Made by a program: the position numbers and the translations under genes
Part shown: positions 30,892 to 39,430 of the stretch, piece after piece
Position numbering within the stretch: the stretch's first letter is position 1
How the letters are laid out: each line of letters begins with the position of its first letter
Virus record (IMG/VR): IMGVR_UViG_3300013120_000767
Span: 1 to 64,000 of that record
Source of the DNA: a virus
Strand: one strand, 5' to 3'
Length of the DNA stretch: 64,000 bases
Notes under the pieces: generated by a model
Seen by the model: only the letters and a program-made list of their open reading frames with translations
What the model was told of the DNA's origin: nothing
Database searches by the model: none

Positions 30892-31662
30892 GTGGGCATC
30901 AAGGTGGTACGGACAGGACCGGCAATGGTTACCCTCCAGTGGGAAGGCTTGCAGAGCTCCCACCGGCCGATAGAGGTGTACGTGGAACGGGCCGGGTCGT
31001 ACACGGGGCCCTTCACAGAACTGGCCGGCCCCCTCACGGACCGCAACAACTACCAGGACACTGCGATTAAGAGAGGGGCCCGCTACTACTACCGGCTCCG
31101 TGAGGTGGTTGACGGGACCGACACGTACTACCCAACTTCGGGAGGAGTGTCGATTGCTCCGGAAGAGACGTTGGCGATTGCCGAAGTGCGGCGGCTCCTC
31201 TATATGGACCTCTACTATGGGAAGGCGTTCGTCTTGTACTACCCGGTGAAGACATTTGGTCAGCGGTGCTCCTGTTATGACGCCACTCGGGGCAGGAAGA
31301 ATACGAAGTGCCTCGCTTGTTTCGGCAAGGGCTTCGTTGGGGGTTTCTTCAACCCGATAGTGCTACCCATCAAGCACACCCCCAAGCAGGACGAAGGCCC
31401 AGAGACCTCCAGGGCTACCGGGCGAAGTCTGCGGGCAATGCTCCCTGGTATTTTTCCCCTGCGTAAGGGGGACGTCTTCGTTGATTCCACGAATGACAGG
31501 TTCATTGTGGCGGGGGTGGAGATGCTCCGGTTCGAGGGGGCGTTGGTGAAACACGCTATTACGGCGTCTCCGGTGCCAGCGGACAACATCTTGCACCAAC
31601 TCCCGGCGGACCTCGGCCTGTTGGAGAAACCGGCAAAGTTGATGGTGGAGCGAGTATCATGA
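30892..31662 (+). CDS. Connector protein with FN3-like and zinc-binding domains
   Basis: A 256-residue protein, GTG start. Residues 1-88 resemble a fibronectin type III domain (MVTLQWEGLQSS, YYYRLREVVDGTDTYYP). A cysteine cluster CSCYD...CLACFGKGFVGGFF at about 125-152 matches the zinc-binding motif seen in phage proteins of the head-tail junction (C-x-C-x10-C-x2-C followed by G-x-GGF). The last third is beta-rich. Context between connector genes and sheath supports a neck or stopper role. It ends coupled (ATGA) to the next gene. Confidence 0.6.
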   Translation: MGIKVVRTGPAMVTLQWEGLQSSHRPIEVYVERAGSYTGPFTELAGPLTDRNNYQDTAIKRGARYYYRLREVVDGTDTYYPTSGGVSIAPEETLAIAEVRRLLYMDLYYGKAFVLYYPVKTFGQRCSCYDATRGRKNTKCLACFGKGFVGGFFNPIVLPIKHTPKQDEGPETSRATGRSLRAMLPGIFPLRKGDVFVDSTNDRFIVAGVEMLRFEGALVKHAITASPVPADNILHQLPADLGLLEKPAKLMVERVS

Positions 31663-31841
31663 AGGAGAGGAAAAGGGCGCCTTTTACTCGTGGGCAACTG
31701 GCGGGGGCGGCAGGAGTGGCAGTGGCGCTTCCGGTTGCTCTTCTACACCTTAAGTACAGGAGTTTGGGCCTGCGACGGCTCAAGATCCTGGTGCGGAAGC
31801 GCCTGAAAGAAGGGGCCAAGCTCCCATTGTTGGGGAAGTAA
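31659..31841 (+). CDS. Small single-pass membrane-like protein
   Basis: A 60-residue protein with one hydrophobic segment (GAAGVAVALPVALLHL, about 16-31) and a strongly basic C terminus (RRLKILVRKRLKEG). The start overlaps the previous stop (ATGA) and the stop abuts the next GTG. Its role inside the tail gene run is unknown. Confidence 0.55.
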   Translation: MKERKRAPFTRGQLAGAAGVAVALPVALLHLKYRSLGLRRLKILVRKRLKEGAKLPLLGK

Positions 31842-32645
31842 GTGGAACGTACCGGCAAGAACCTGAATCGCTTGAACGTCTTAGGTAGGGACTCCTCCGC
31901 GTTGGCCCTGAAGGGGCTCCTCGCCTTCCTCCAAGGCGTGTTCAAGGAGGGGTTCTTTGGGTACAAGTGGGTGGAGGACAGGAACAACACGGACATTATC
32001 ATCGCTGAAGGGAACGTGGATGGGTCAATCGACCCGGAAGATGTGGAAAAACTGCCGGCGATTTTCGTCCATGAGGGGCCAGCTCAGTGGCAGAGTATGA
32101 ACGCCGCCGCCATCGCCTTGTGGGAGAGGACTCGGGGGCACAAGCAGCTGAAGTCACCGGAAACTTTCACGTTGGTAGCGCAGGTAGTGGCCGAGGACGT
32201 GGACGAAATGAAGGACATCACGGCGACGGTGTTCACCATGATCCCGACGTTCCCTTCCCTGATCGGGAAAAGGACAGGGATTTCTTTTCCCGGGTCCCCT
32301 GTAAGGGCGTACGGCTTGACGCAGGCGAAGAGCGGCTCGGCCTACCCCACTGGGATAATTAATTTGCCTTGCTCCGTCATGGTAGGGCTAGATGTTTCGC
32401 GAGAAAAGGGATCACTCTTTGACACGCTGCTGAAGAATGTTACAATGACGATTACAGCGGCGTTGCCCGAACCCGAAACCCGCAGAACCAACCGCTTCAT
32501 CCTTGGCAACACCCCGAAAGACATGCTTGATGTTGTGGTCCACCAGAGACGCTACCGGGGGAATGTCCTTGTAGACGACCCGTTGGCGGACGAGGAAGCC
32601 GAAGAGGGTTGCTTGGAACAGCAAACCGAGTTGACGGAGGAATAA
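31842..32645 (+). CDS. Putative tail terminator/completion protein
   Basis: A 267-residue protein with GTG start directly before the sheath gene, the normal place of the tail terminator. It has an alpha/beta pattern (ALKGLLAFLQGVFKEG, NTDIIIAEG, ETFTLVAQVVAEDVDEM) like the terminator family. The C terminus is acidic. Function is inferred from synteny. Confidence 0.5.
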   Translation: MERTGKNLNRLNVLGRDSSALALKGLLAFLQGVFKEGFFGYKWVEDRNNTDIIIAEGNVDGSIDPEDVEKLPAIFVHEGPAQWQSMNAAAIALWERTRGHKQLKSPETFTLVAQVVAEDVDEMKDITATVFTMIPTFPSLIGKRTGISFPGSPVRAYGLTQAKSGSAYPTGIINLPCSVMVGLDVSREKGSLFDTLLKNVTMTITAALPEPETRRTNRFILGNTPKDMLDVVVHQRRYRGNVLVDDPLADEEAEEGCLEQQTELTEE

Positions 32646-32648
32646 ACC

Positions 32649-35600
32649 ATGGCTGTGAACAAACTGACTTACGGTGGCGTACAAATCACTTTTGGTATCC
32701 AGGCGGCGACGCCCGTGATTACCGCCCCCAGGAAGAATCTCCTCCTGGTAGGCCCAGCCTACTACGTGGTGGAGGCATTCGACAGTGACGGGGCCTTCGA
32801 CGTAGACGCTTTGTTGTCCGGACCGGCCACCTTGATCGGTAGTACGGCCATGGAGAACCCGGGAGGGCATACCGGCAGCATCTTTGTGAATGGGGCGGAG
32901 ACACAGGTCTCCTTCGCTGCCGGAACTTGGTCTATCGGCCAGGTGGTGGCCAAACTGAACGCTGATGTCACTGGCATTACAGCGTTCATCGTCAACACGA
33001 CCTTCCTGGGCATCCGCACCACCCGGACCGGGGCTTCGGCCTCCCTGCGGGTGACGGGGGGCATTGCTGCCGACTTCGGCCTCACGGCGGGGGAGATGAC
33101 GTACGGGTACGGGTCTTACACAGAACAGCGCATAGAAGCCCCGTTCACCACCTTGCCGGACCCCAGGGGCATCCTGGACCAATGCGTACTGGATGAGTCG
33201 TCCATCTCCGTCTATGCCAATATGGCAGGGACGACGTTCACTTTCGACGAGGACACCGCCTTCGAACGCAACGGGTACTACCGCCCCAGCTCCAAGCGCC
33301 TGCTCGACGAAAACGCCGTGGCAGTGGTGGTGGGTGGGTACTCCCCATACTCGTGGTCTGCAACCACTCTGCGCCCCTGGGACCCCGAGGGGGGCTTTGT
33401 CACCAAGTTCTGGGGGCCGGGGGATGACGCCATCGGCTACGTCCTGGCGACTCCTGTCGATGCCGTCAATGGCTTCAAGGTGCAAGCCAAGGGTGTCCTG
33501 GACGCTGTGGACGGGAGCTACCTGACCGGTCAGATCGGTGATTACCACGGCGCCGCGGGCAACAACGTCAACCTCGTCGTGACTGTAGGGGCCGGGCCGG
33601 ACGCCACCGTGGTGGCGGTAGTTGGAAATCAGATTACGATCACCATCACCGGGACGCAGACCCTGGCCGACGTCATTGCTGCCATCGAGGCGCACGCCGT
33701 GGCCAGCGACATGGTCTACGTGGAGCTCCTCACTGGGGCTGCCGGGACTACCGCCGTAACCTTGTGGGACGGCACTGTGGAGCTTTACCTGGGAGGTGGA
33801 GAAGACCCCCTCTCCTTCGCTGGAGCGGACGGCACCAACGAGCCCGGTGGTGAGTTCCTGGTCATTGGGGACCATAGCAACAGCATTGCGCCTATTGCTA
33901 TGGCCACCGGCGATTACATCGACCTGGCCGTAGAGGGAGGCATCCGCACTCGGGTAACCTTCCAGGATGCAGACGACATCGACGATGTGATTACGGCCAT
34001 CAATGCCGCCTTCCCGGGCATCACCATTGCCGCCAAGGACGGGACTGGGAACTTCCTGGTGCTGACCGGCCCGACCACGGCAGTGGACCTGCTCGGGTTC
34101 AAGTCGAGCTTGGTCATTTATGGCTCGAACTGCTTGAACAAGTTGTTCATCAAGGACACCATCCTGGCCGTTGCCACCAAGTTGGGCACTACGGCCACTA
34201 CCTTGGTAGTCGCCGCCGCTGATGCAGGCGGCGTAGTGGAAGGAGACACCGTCCGTTTGAACGGCGGCACTGCCACTGCCACCATTCTCAGGATAGTGGT
34301 GGACGGCACAGACTTGGTGCTCCACCTGGACCAACCTACCACTTCCTTCCTGCCCATCATCGGGGAGGGTATCACCTACCGCGACATCGACATCATTTCG
34401 CAGTTGGCCGCTTCCAATTTCACCGGCCATCGTCACCACGGCGCCCCGTACATGGCACAGGTGGACGACCGCCTGTGGGCGCAGGGCACGGTGCAAAGCG
34501 TCCTGCTGTCTTCCAACACCACCATTACCACGGTCGGGGACGTAGTAGCGGCGCAGCAGTCGTTCACCTTCGCTGCCCTGGAGACGGGGAGCATCTTCGG
34601 GTTGACGGACACCTTCGTGTATTGGTACCTCGAAGCTCGGGGCTGTGAGGACTCAACGGGGGCCACCAAGCCCTTCCCGAGCATCCTCATCGACTCCACC
34701 GAGGACCTCATCACGTTGTACAACGACGTCATCGTGGACAGCTACGGCCGATCCCCGGTCAACCCGTCGTACAACCTCTACGCCAGCTACTCAGCGTTGC
34801 GCTTGGACATCTCACCGACGTACGCCCGGGACCGCACCAAGATCTCGGGGGCGGCCGATTTGCTAGACAAACTCGACCCGATTGCCCCCTTGGAGAACCC
34901 CCTGGGTTGGGCAGCCTACATGGCCATGCTCGCCTCCGGCGGGCTGTACGAATTCTACGTGCTGGGTGTGCCCTCCGACGACGTGGCGGGGTACTTGGCC
35001 TGTGTCCCCATCATGGAGAAGTACCCGGACTGGATCATCGTGCCGCTGACGGACGACAGCGTCATCAATCAAGTCCTTGGGTCTTTCATCAGCACCATGG
35101 CGCTGCCGGAGAGCCGGCGTGAAGCCGTGACCTTGCTGACGTCGGACATTCCGGACGAGGAGTACTCGACCACGCTGGGGAGCGGGGCCAACTGCCTGGA
35201 CAACGAGTTGGGGGCGGAGACCACCCTGATCTTCGACCAGTCCCTCTTCTCCTTGGCAGCGGTCCTCACGGCCGGCGGCATCGACCCGGAGACGCTGACC
35301 ACGGCGGATGGGGTGTACCTCCAGGTTTCAGGGGGCGGGGCCTCCTCGGCGGAGGCGCTGCACAAGTACCTGGTCAGTTCGGTGGACACCGATGCCAACA
35401 CGGCCCTGGTCATCCTTGTGTTTGGGGCCACGGAGAACACCGATGCGTTCTACAGCACGGAGACCCCGCCGGTAGTTTCCGGTGCGGATGTCTCTCTGTA
35501 CCAACGAGGGGATGCAATTGACGCCGACGACACGGACGCCATGTTGGAGGCGCTCCAGGCCGAAGCGGCAACGTTCGCCAGTCGGCGTATCTGCCTCTTG

Positions 35601-36155
35601 CCTTCCGAGTCCGTAGACGTGGATGTCAACGGGGTGACCACCAACGTAGCCAACTACTACGGCGCCGCCGCAGTGGGTGGCTACGCATTGGCCCACAAGG
35701 TTGAGTTCCCGTTCTCGGGGTACACCATCCCCGGCTTGTTGCACGCGTACGGGACGGACGACCTGTTCCCCGACCTGGACCGCATTACCGGGCTGTTCTT
35801 CCTTATGAATGGGGACGCAGAGGGGACGGTGGAGGTCTGTCGACAGTTCACCACGGACACTTCGGCGGTGAAGAACTCCGAGTTCTCAGTCACTTCGCAG
35901 TTGGACTCTTTGGCCCTCCGGGTCAGGAGCGCCCTGCGCAACTGGCGTAAGAAGAACACGGGGGACGCTACCCTGGGTGCGCAGAATACGGAGGTCGCAG
36001 CGGCCATTGAAGCGTGGGCGACCGCCAGGGAGGGGGTATCGGGGAGGATTGAGGACTTGAGCAACCACGCCACCCTCATCAACGTGCACAACATTATTCT
36101 AGAGGCGAACGTGTTCATTCCGCTGGGCGGAGTGTTCGTGTACATCATTGCATAG
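32649..36155 (+). CDS. Tail sheath protein (unusually large)
   Basis: A 1168-residue protein. The C-terminal 200 residues carry the sheath signature region: HKVEFPFSGYTIPG, then FTTDTSAVKNSEFSVTSQ and LRVRSALRNWRKKNTG, and a final strand (VFIPLGGVFVYII) used for donor-strand linkage between subunits. The N terminus (ITAPRKNLLLVGPA) and LEARGCEDS region also fit. T4 gp18 has 659 residues, so about 500 extra residues are inserted, as several beta-rich modules (for example about 75-150 and 395-490) with a repeated V/I-x-A-I-N-A-A/F-type helix. It forms the contractile sheath with the 226-residue tube protein that follows. Confidence 0.8.
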   Translation: MAVNKLTYGGVQITFGIQAATPVITAPRKNLLLVGPAYYVVEAFDSDGAFDVDALLSGPATLIGSTAMENPGGHTGSIFVNGAETQVSFAAGTWSIGQVVAKLNADVTGITAFIVNTTFLGIRTTRTGASASLRVTGGIAADFGLTAGEMTYGYGSYTEQRIEAPFTTLPDPRGILDQCVLDESSISVYANMAGTTFTFDEDTAFERNGYYRPSSKRLLDENAVAVVVGGYSPYSWSATTLRPWDPEGGFVTKFWGPGDDAIGYVLATPVDAVNGFKVQAKGVLDAVDGSYLTGQIGDYHGAAGNNVNLVVTVGAGPDATVVAVVGNQITITITGTQTLADVIAAIEAHAVASDMVYVELLTGAAGTTAVTLWDGTVELYLGGGEDPLSFAGADGTNEPGGEFLVIGDHSNSIAPIAMATGDYIDLAVEGGIRTRVTFQDADDIDDVITAINAAFPGITIAAKDGTGNFLVLTGPTTAVDLLGFKSSLVIYGSNCLNKLFIKDTILAVATKLGTTATTLVVAAADAGGVVEGDTVRLNGGTATATILRIVVDGTDLVLHLDQPTTSFLPIIGEGITYRDIDIISQLAASNFTGHRHHGAPYMAQVDDRLWAQGTVQSVLLSSNTTITTVGDVVAAQQSFTFAALETGSIFGLTDTFVYWYLEARGCEDSTGATKPFPSILIDSTEDLITLYNDVIVDSYGRSPVNPSYNLYASYSALRLDISPTYARDRTKISGAADLLDKLDPIAPLENPLGWAAYMAMLASGGLYEFYVLGVPSDDVAGYLACVPIMEKYPDWIIVPLTDDSVINQVLGSFISTMALPESRREAVTLLTSDIPDEEYSTTLGSGANCLDNELGAETTLIFDQSLFSLAAVLTAGGIDPETLTTADGVYLQVSGGGASSAEALHKYLVSSVDTDANTALVILVFGATENTDAFYSTETPPVVSGADVSLYQRGDAIDADDTDAMLEALQAEAATFASRRICLLPSESVDVDVNGVTTNVANYYGAAAVGGYALAHKVEFPFSGYTIPGLLHAYGTDDLFPDLDRITGLFFLMNGDAEGTVEVCRQFTTDTSAVKNSEFSVTSQLDSLALRVRSALRNWRKKNTGDATLGAQNTEVAAAIEAWATAREGVSGRIEDLSNHATLINVHNIILEANVFIPLGGVFVYIIA

Positions 36156-36167
36156 GGAGGACACAAC

Positions 36168-36848
36168 ATGGCGCGACAGGATAGCTGGAACCCGCTGACC
36201 AAGACGGTGCAAGGCGGGATGAAAGAAGGCAAGCACGCCTCGGCAACGTTCACGTTGCTGGGCTCCGGGCCACCGCACTTGGCGGACATCACGGACAACA
36301 GCAATATTGCCGACTCCGTGTTCCCCATTGGGCTGGCGCAGGACTTCTCCTGGGGGCAAACGAAGGGGGTGGCCCGCTTCTACGAGATCGGCTCGAAGCG
36401 CAGCTACGTAGTTTTCGGCCACACGGCCGGAGGGGTGACTCTCACGGATGTGTACTACTCCGGACCCAATATCATGAGGAAGCTGTTCGCCGTGTGGCAA
36501 GATAAGGACAGTCAGCAACTGTTCACCACCACTTCACAGACGGCGGAGCCGAATCCGGCGTACGGGTTACCGACTATCGCCCCGGGGTACAACAACTACC
36601 TCTACAATCTCGAGTCGGACTTCTTCGATCGGTGCTTCGGGTTGTTCATGCAAATCTATGACAACCTAGGGAACCTGCTGGTGAAGTCCTACTTCGAGGA
36701 GGCCGTGACACCGTCCTACAACTTGGGTTTCAATGCCCAGGGCGTCATCATTCAGGAGTCGGTGACTATCGACTATGAGCGGGTGATGCCGGTGGATGGA
36801 GTTGACTACGAAGACTTGATGCAGGGTATCCTGGACACTCCCTACTAG
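36168..36848 (+). CDS. Tail tube protein
   Basis: A 226-residue protein directly after the sheath gene, preceded by GGGAGGACACAAC. It is beta-rich and soluble (ATFTLLGSGPPHLADITD, SKRSYVVFGHTAGGVTLTD) and has the tube-like C-terminal GFNAQGVIIQESVTIDYERV. Size and position match inner tail tubes of contractile phages. Its stop overlaps the stop of the convergent minus-strand gene by two bases, so no room is left for a terminator between them. Confidence 0.75.
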   Translation: MARQDSWNPLTKTVQGGMKEGKHASATFTLLGSGPPHLADITDNSNIADSVFPIGLAQDFSWGQTKGVARFYEIGSKRSYVVFGHTAGGVTLTDVYYSGPNIMRKLFAVWQDKDSQQLFTTTSQTAEPNPAYGLPTIAPGYNNYLYNLESDFFDRCFGLFMQIYDNLGNLLVKSYFEEAVTPSYNLGFNAQGVIIQESVTIDYERVMPVDGVDYEDLMQGILDTPY

Positions 36849-37369
36849 GGCCCCCGCAGCATTGAGGAAATAGTAGGAACTCCGTACATCGCGGCAACAG
36901 CGCTCCCCTTGTGCTCCAACCAAATGATAAACTCTTCCGGCCCTACCGCCAGGTAGTGGGTAGTGTCGCCTCTTCTTCCCTTCTCAGTGACTGCAACGTC
37001 CCTACCTCGGCAGGTAAAAGTCAGCCCCTTAGGCAGCCCGAAAGCAGCCCCGTAAAAAGCCCCGGGAATAGCAGCCAGTGAAGGTTGGGGCACATCCTCA
37101 AATACCTCGGAGGAGAACCGGGAGGGGGTCTTCAGTACCACAGTGTTGGCATGAACGTTCTCCTTCTGGAATAGCGCCAATACTCGCTGGGGGGAGAAGG
37201 CTTCCCGCTTCTCCGGCGGCATCTCCACGGTCAGCAAGCCGTCTTCAATGGTGAGAGTGACGAACCCCCAGTGCTCCAGGAAGTATATAAGGGCGACGAC
37301 GTTATGGTCGTCTTCCTGGTAGAACTTCAGTAAAGTACCGGACTTGAGGGCTTGAAGCAGGGGGATCAT
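36845..37369 (-). CDS. Unknown protein co-operonic with chaperonin
   Basis: A 174-residue protein starting MIPLLQALKSGTLLKFYQ, whose start overlaps the groEL stop (ATGA). Composition is alpha/beta with no membrane segment; recognisable blocks are VVALIYFLEHWGFVTL, TPSRFSSEVFEDVP and GPEEFIIWLEHKG. I know no family. Tight coupling to groEL suggests a function tied to the chaperonin, such as a substrate, adaptor or regulator. Confidence 0.65.
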   Translation of the reverse strand: MIPLLQALKSGTLLKFYQEDDHNVVALIYFLEHWGFVTLTIEDGLLTVEMPPEKREAFSPQRVLALFQKENVHANTVVLKTPSRFSSEVFEDVPQPSLAAIPGAFYGAAFGLPKGLTFTCRGRDVAVTEKGRRGDTTHYLAVGPEEFIIWLEHKGSAVAAMYGVPTISSMLRGP

Positions 37370-39003
37370 TTTTTGTTTCCACGTTGCACAATCATGGCCT
37401 TAGTGTTGCCCAAAGTGGTGGCACAACTGAACGCAATGCGCAGCGCCGTCAGGGGGACCAGGGCCGGTTCCCAAATCTTCGTTTTGTCTAAGTTCGCGAA
37501 CTGCATGGTGCTGATGTCGACGCCCCAATTGGGCCGCTTTTCGCGTAGGAAGCGCCCCATCATATCAAAGGTGTCGTGTCCGGGTTCCCCGCCTTCCAAG
37601 GCGTTGGCGATGAGCAACTCCACTGGGCGGGTTACGGTCTTCAAAAAGATTTCCTTGGCCCGTACGTCGTTCAGCCCTTTGGGTTCGATGCCCCTGACTG
37701 CCTGAAGCATGACTTTGAAGGCGCAGCACCCGCCGGGGAGGATGCCCCCCCGTAGGGCCGCCATGCAGGCGGAGATACCATCCTCGACCAAGAAGCGGTG
37801 GGCTGCCTTCTCTGCGTTGTTGTACCCAGGTACGAATACCGACCCTACGCCGCCCGCTAGTTGCGCAATTCGTTCTTGGTACCTCTTACGCTCGTGGGGG
37901 TTGTCTTCTGCCGCCTGTTTGAGGCTGGCGATGTGGGCCTCCACTACTTCCTCTTCTCCGCCAGCGTCGAAGAGCACCGTGCGTTTGTCCGAGATGAGGA
38001 CCCGTCCGGCTTTCCCCAGGTGCTCCATGACGTCGTTGGGGGTAAACTCCCGGATGTCCTTGCCGTGATTGGTGGCGAACAGCCTCCCGCCGGTGGCGAG
38101 GGCGATGTCCTCCAGCATGCGCAAGCGGCGCTCTCCCGACCCCGGCGCCCGGATGGCGCAGGAGTGGACCCGGCCCTGCTTTCGGTTAATGATCATCATC
38201 CCCAGGGCGTTGCCGACTATATCGGGCGCAATCAGCAATAGGGGTTGGCCGATGTGGTCTACGGTTTGCAGGATGGGTAAGACTTCCTCCGCTTCAGCCA
38301 GGGTGTCGGCGCTGACAAACACCAGGCACGCCTCATCTGGTTGGCCCCCAAAGTCAATCTTGCCGGCCTGGTCATCCTGGACCAGGAAATGCGAGGAGGC
38401 GTACCCCCGGTCGAATATCATCCCTTGGGTGACTTCGTAGTACGGCTCGCCGGAAGGGGAGTCTTGGAAGGCTACCACACCATCCCTCCCCACGGCATGA
38501 ACCGCTTCGGCCACAAGCGTGCTGAGGACCTCGTCACCGTTGCAGGCGATAGTCGCGACCGCTTTCAGGGTGCCCAGTTTGTTCTCGATAGTGACGATGC
38601 GCTCCTTCACCGCGTCCGTGGCTACATTAAAGTACCTACGCAGGTGCGCTAGAGTTTCCCTGTAGTCCCGCCCTGTCAATTGGAGCAGCTGCCGAGCTAA
38701 CTCCACTGCCAGGATGACTGTAGTGGTGGTCCCATCCCCGATGAGGTTGTTCATTTCCATAGCCGCTCCGACTACGGTTTGAATGGCCGAGTTTTCGACG
38801 GGGTCTTCCGACCACACATGGCGGGCTACGTTAACACCATCCTTGGTGTAGGTGGGTTGCCCAAGCTTCATTTGCAGACCGACAAACTGACCGGCGGGGC
38901 CGAGTGTGGTTTGCACCGTGCGGGACAGCAGGTCCAGGCCTGCAACCATGCGGTCTTTCGGTTCGAGAACGACAGCGACATCGGTAAGCTTTTCAATCTT
39001 CAT
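37366..39003 (-). CDS. groEL: GroEL-type chaperonin (60 kDa)
   Basis: A 545-residue group I chaperonin subunit. The equatorial ATP site is intact: TLGPAGQFVGL, TYTKDGVNVAR and GDGTTTTVILA in the first 100 residues and HRFLVEDGISACMAALRGGI near 400, which contains the Asp for hydrolysis. The apical region (VTQGMIFDRGYASSHFLVQD) matches the substrate/GroES-binding zone. The C terminus ends in RGNKK rather than a GGM tail. It would fold phage virion proteins, probably with the phage GroES encoded just upstream, with which it overlaps. The start at 39003 was chosen over an upstream TTG; GGAGG lies 12 bases before it. Phage-encoded GroEL is known from a few large phages and is rare. Confidence 0.93.
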   Translation of the reverse strand: MKIEKLTDVAVVLEPKDRMVAGLDLLSRTVQTTLGPAGQFVGLQMKLGQPTYTKDGVNVARHVWSEDPVENSAIQTVVGAAMEMNNLIGDGTTTTVILAVELARQLLQLTGRDYRETLAHLRRYFNVATDAVKERIVTIENKLGTLKAVATIACNGDEVLSTLVAEAVHAVGRDGVVAFQDSPSGEPYYEVTQGMIFDRGYASSHFLVQDDQAGKIDFGGQPDEACLVFVSADTLAEAEEVLPILQTVDHIGQPLLLIAPDIVGNALGMMIINRKQGRVHSCAIRAPGSGERRLRMLEDIALATGGRLFATNHGKDIREFTPNDVMEHLGKAGRVLISDKRTVLFDAGGEEEVVEAHIASLKQAAEDNPHERKRYQERIAQLAGGVGSVFVPGYNNAEKAAHRFLVEDGISACMAALRGGILPGGCCAFKVMLQAVRGIEPKGLNDVRAKEIFLKTVTRPVELLIANALEGGEPGHDTFDMMGRFLREKRPNWGVDISTMQFANLDKTKIWEPALVPLTALRIAFSCATTLGNTKAMIVQRGNKK

Positions 39004-39298
39004 GGGTGCTTGCGACCTCCTCGAGTTTGGCAATCAAGTAACTGTAGCGAATAGCGAAACGTGTCTCCCCTTCTCGGCTGCGGATGCGGATTCCTCCTAC
39101 CAGGGAGGCCAACACAACATCTCCGGCGGAGACCGGCAGCTCCTCCCAACCCTCCGGCCCGAAGATTTTGCCGGCGGAGACCACCCTCATGGTGACGGCA
39201 AGGGCCTCCATGAACTTCGTCTCATCCGGCATTTCCAGGGTGATTCCAGCCTGAGGAATGTACCGTTCGACAATGACCCAATCGTAGAGAGCTTGCAT
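38993..39298 (-). CDS. groES: GroES-type co-chaperonin (10 kDa)
   Basis: A 101-residue GroES-family protein. LYDWVIVER opens the barrel as in bacterial LHDRVIVKR; the mobile loop holds QAGITLEM, with ITL in place of the IVL tripeptide that docks on GroEL; VSAGDVVLASLVGGIRI and YLIAKLEEV correspond to the final strands. It caps the chaperonin cage. GGGAGG lies four bases before ATG 39298. It is the first gene of the three-gene minus-strand operon and lies 20-50 bases after its promoter. Confidence 0.85.
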   Translation of the reverse strand: MQALYDWVIVERYIPQAGITLEMPDETKFMEALAVTMRVVSAGKIFGPEGWEELPVSAGDVVLASLVGGIRIRSREGETRFAIRYSYLIAKLEEVASTHED

Positions 39299-39317
39299 CC
39301 TTCCTCCCTTGTCCACT

Positions 39318-39347
39318 CATATAACAACTGCCACGTACGAATGTCAA
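39318..39347 (-). promoter_or_regulatory. Strong promoter of groES-groEL operon
   Basis: On the minus strand a perfect TTGACA (39342-39347) is followed after 18 bases by TATATG (39318-39323), with TGT giving a TGn extended -10; TTATAT with 17 bases is an alternative. It reads into groES. Confidence 0.75.
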
Positions 39348-39358
39348 GAAAGTTGTTA
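39322..39358. promoter_or_regulatory. Inverted repeat over the groES promoter
   Basis: TAACAACT (39322-39329) and AGTTGTTA (39351-39358) are perfect 8-bp inverted arms with a 21-base spacer. One arm overlaps the -10, the other lies just upstream of the -35, an arrangement suited to a dimeric repressor or looping operator. It is not a CIRCE element. Confidence 0.5.
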
Positions 39359-39368
39359 AACATTTCCC

Positions 39369-39397
39369 TTTACAGGAAGTTCCAAGCAAGCTATATT
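39369..39397 (+). promoter_or_regulatory. Promoter of the second tail gene run
   Basis: TTTACA (39369-39374), 17 bases and TATATT (39392-39397), about 34 bases before the gene at 39431. It diverges from the groES promoter and restarts rightward transcription after the inverted operon. Confidence 0.65.
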
Positions 39398-39430
39398 ACC
39401 CCCGTGACAGACCTTAAGGAGGAGGCGTAA

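Noticed and set aside
31600-31662. LLEKPAKL in the connector protein as a cleavage site
   Set aside because: It lies at the extreme C terminus, has Pro at the x position and is outside the propeptide context, so it is probably chance.
32412-34496. A 694-codon open frame on the minus strand
   Set aside because: It lies opposite the sheath gene, has no ribosome site and its composition (Gly, Val, His, Arg) is that of an antisense shadow of GC-rich coding sequence.
37366-39003. AEKAA in GroEL as a maturation site
   Set aside because: It is in a conserved chaperonin region and GroEL is not a virion precursor.
39299-39368. CIRCE-type heat-shock operator before groES
   Set aside because: The repeat arms TAACAACT/AGTTGTTA do not match the CIRCE arms TTAGCACTC/GAGTGCTAA and the spacer is 21, not 9.
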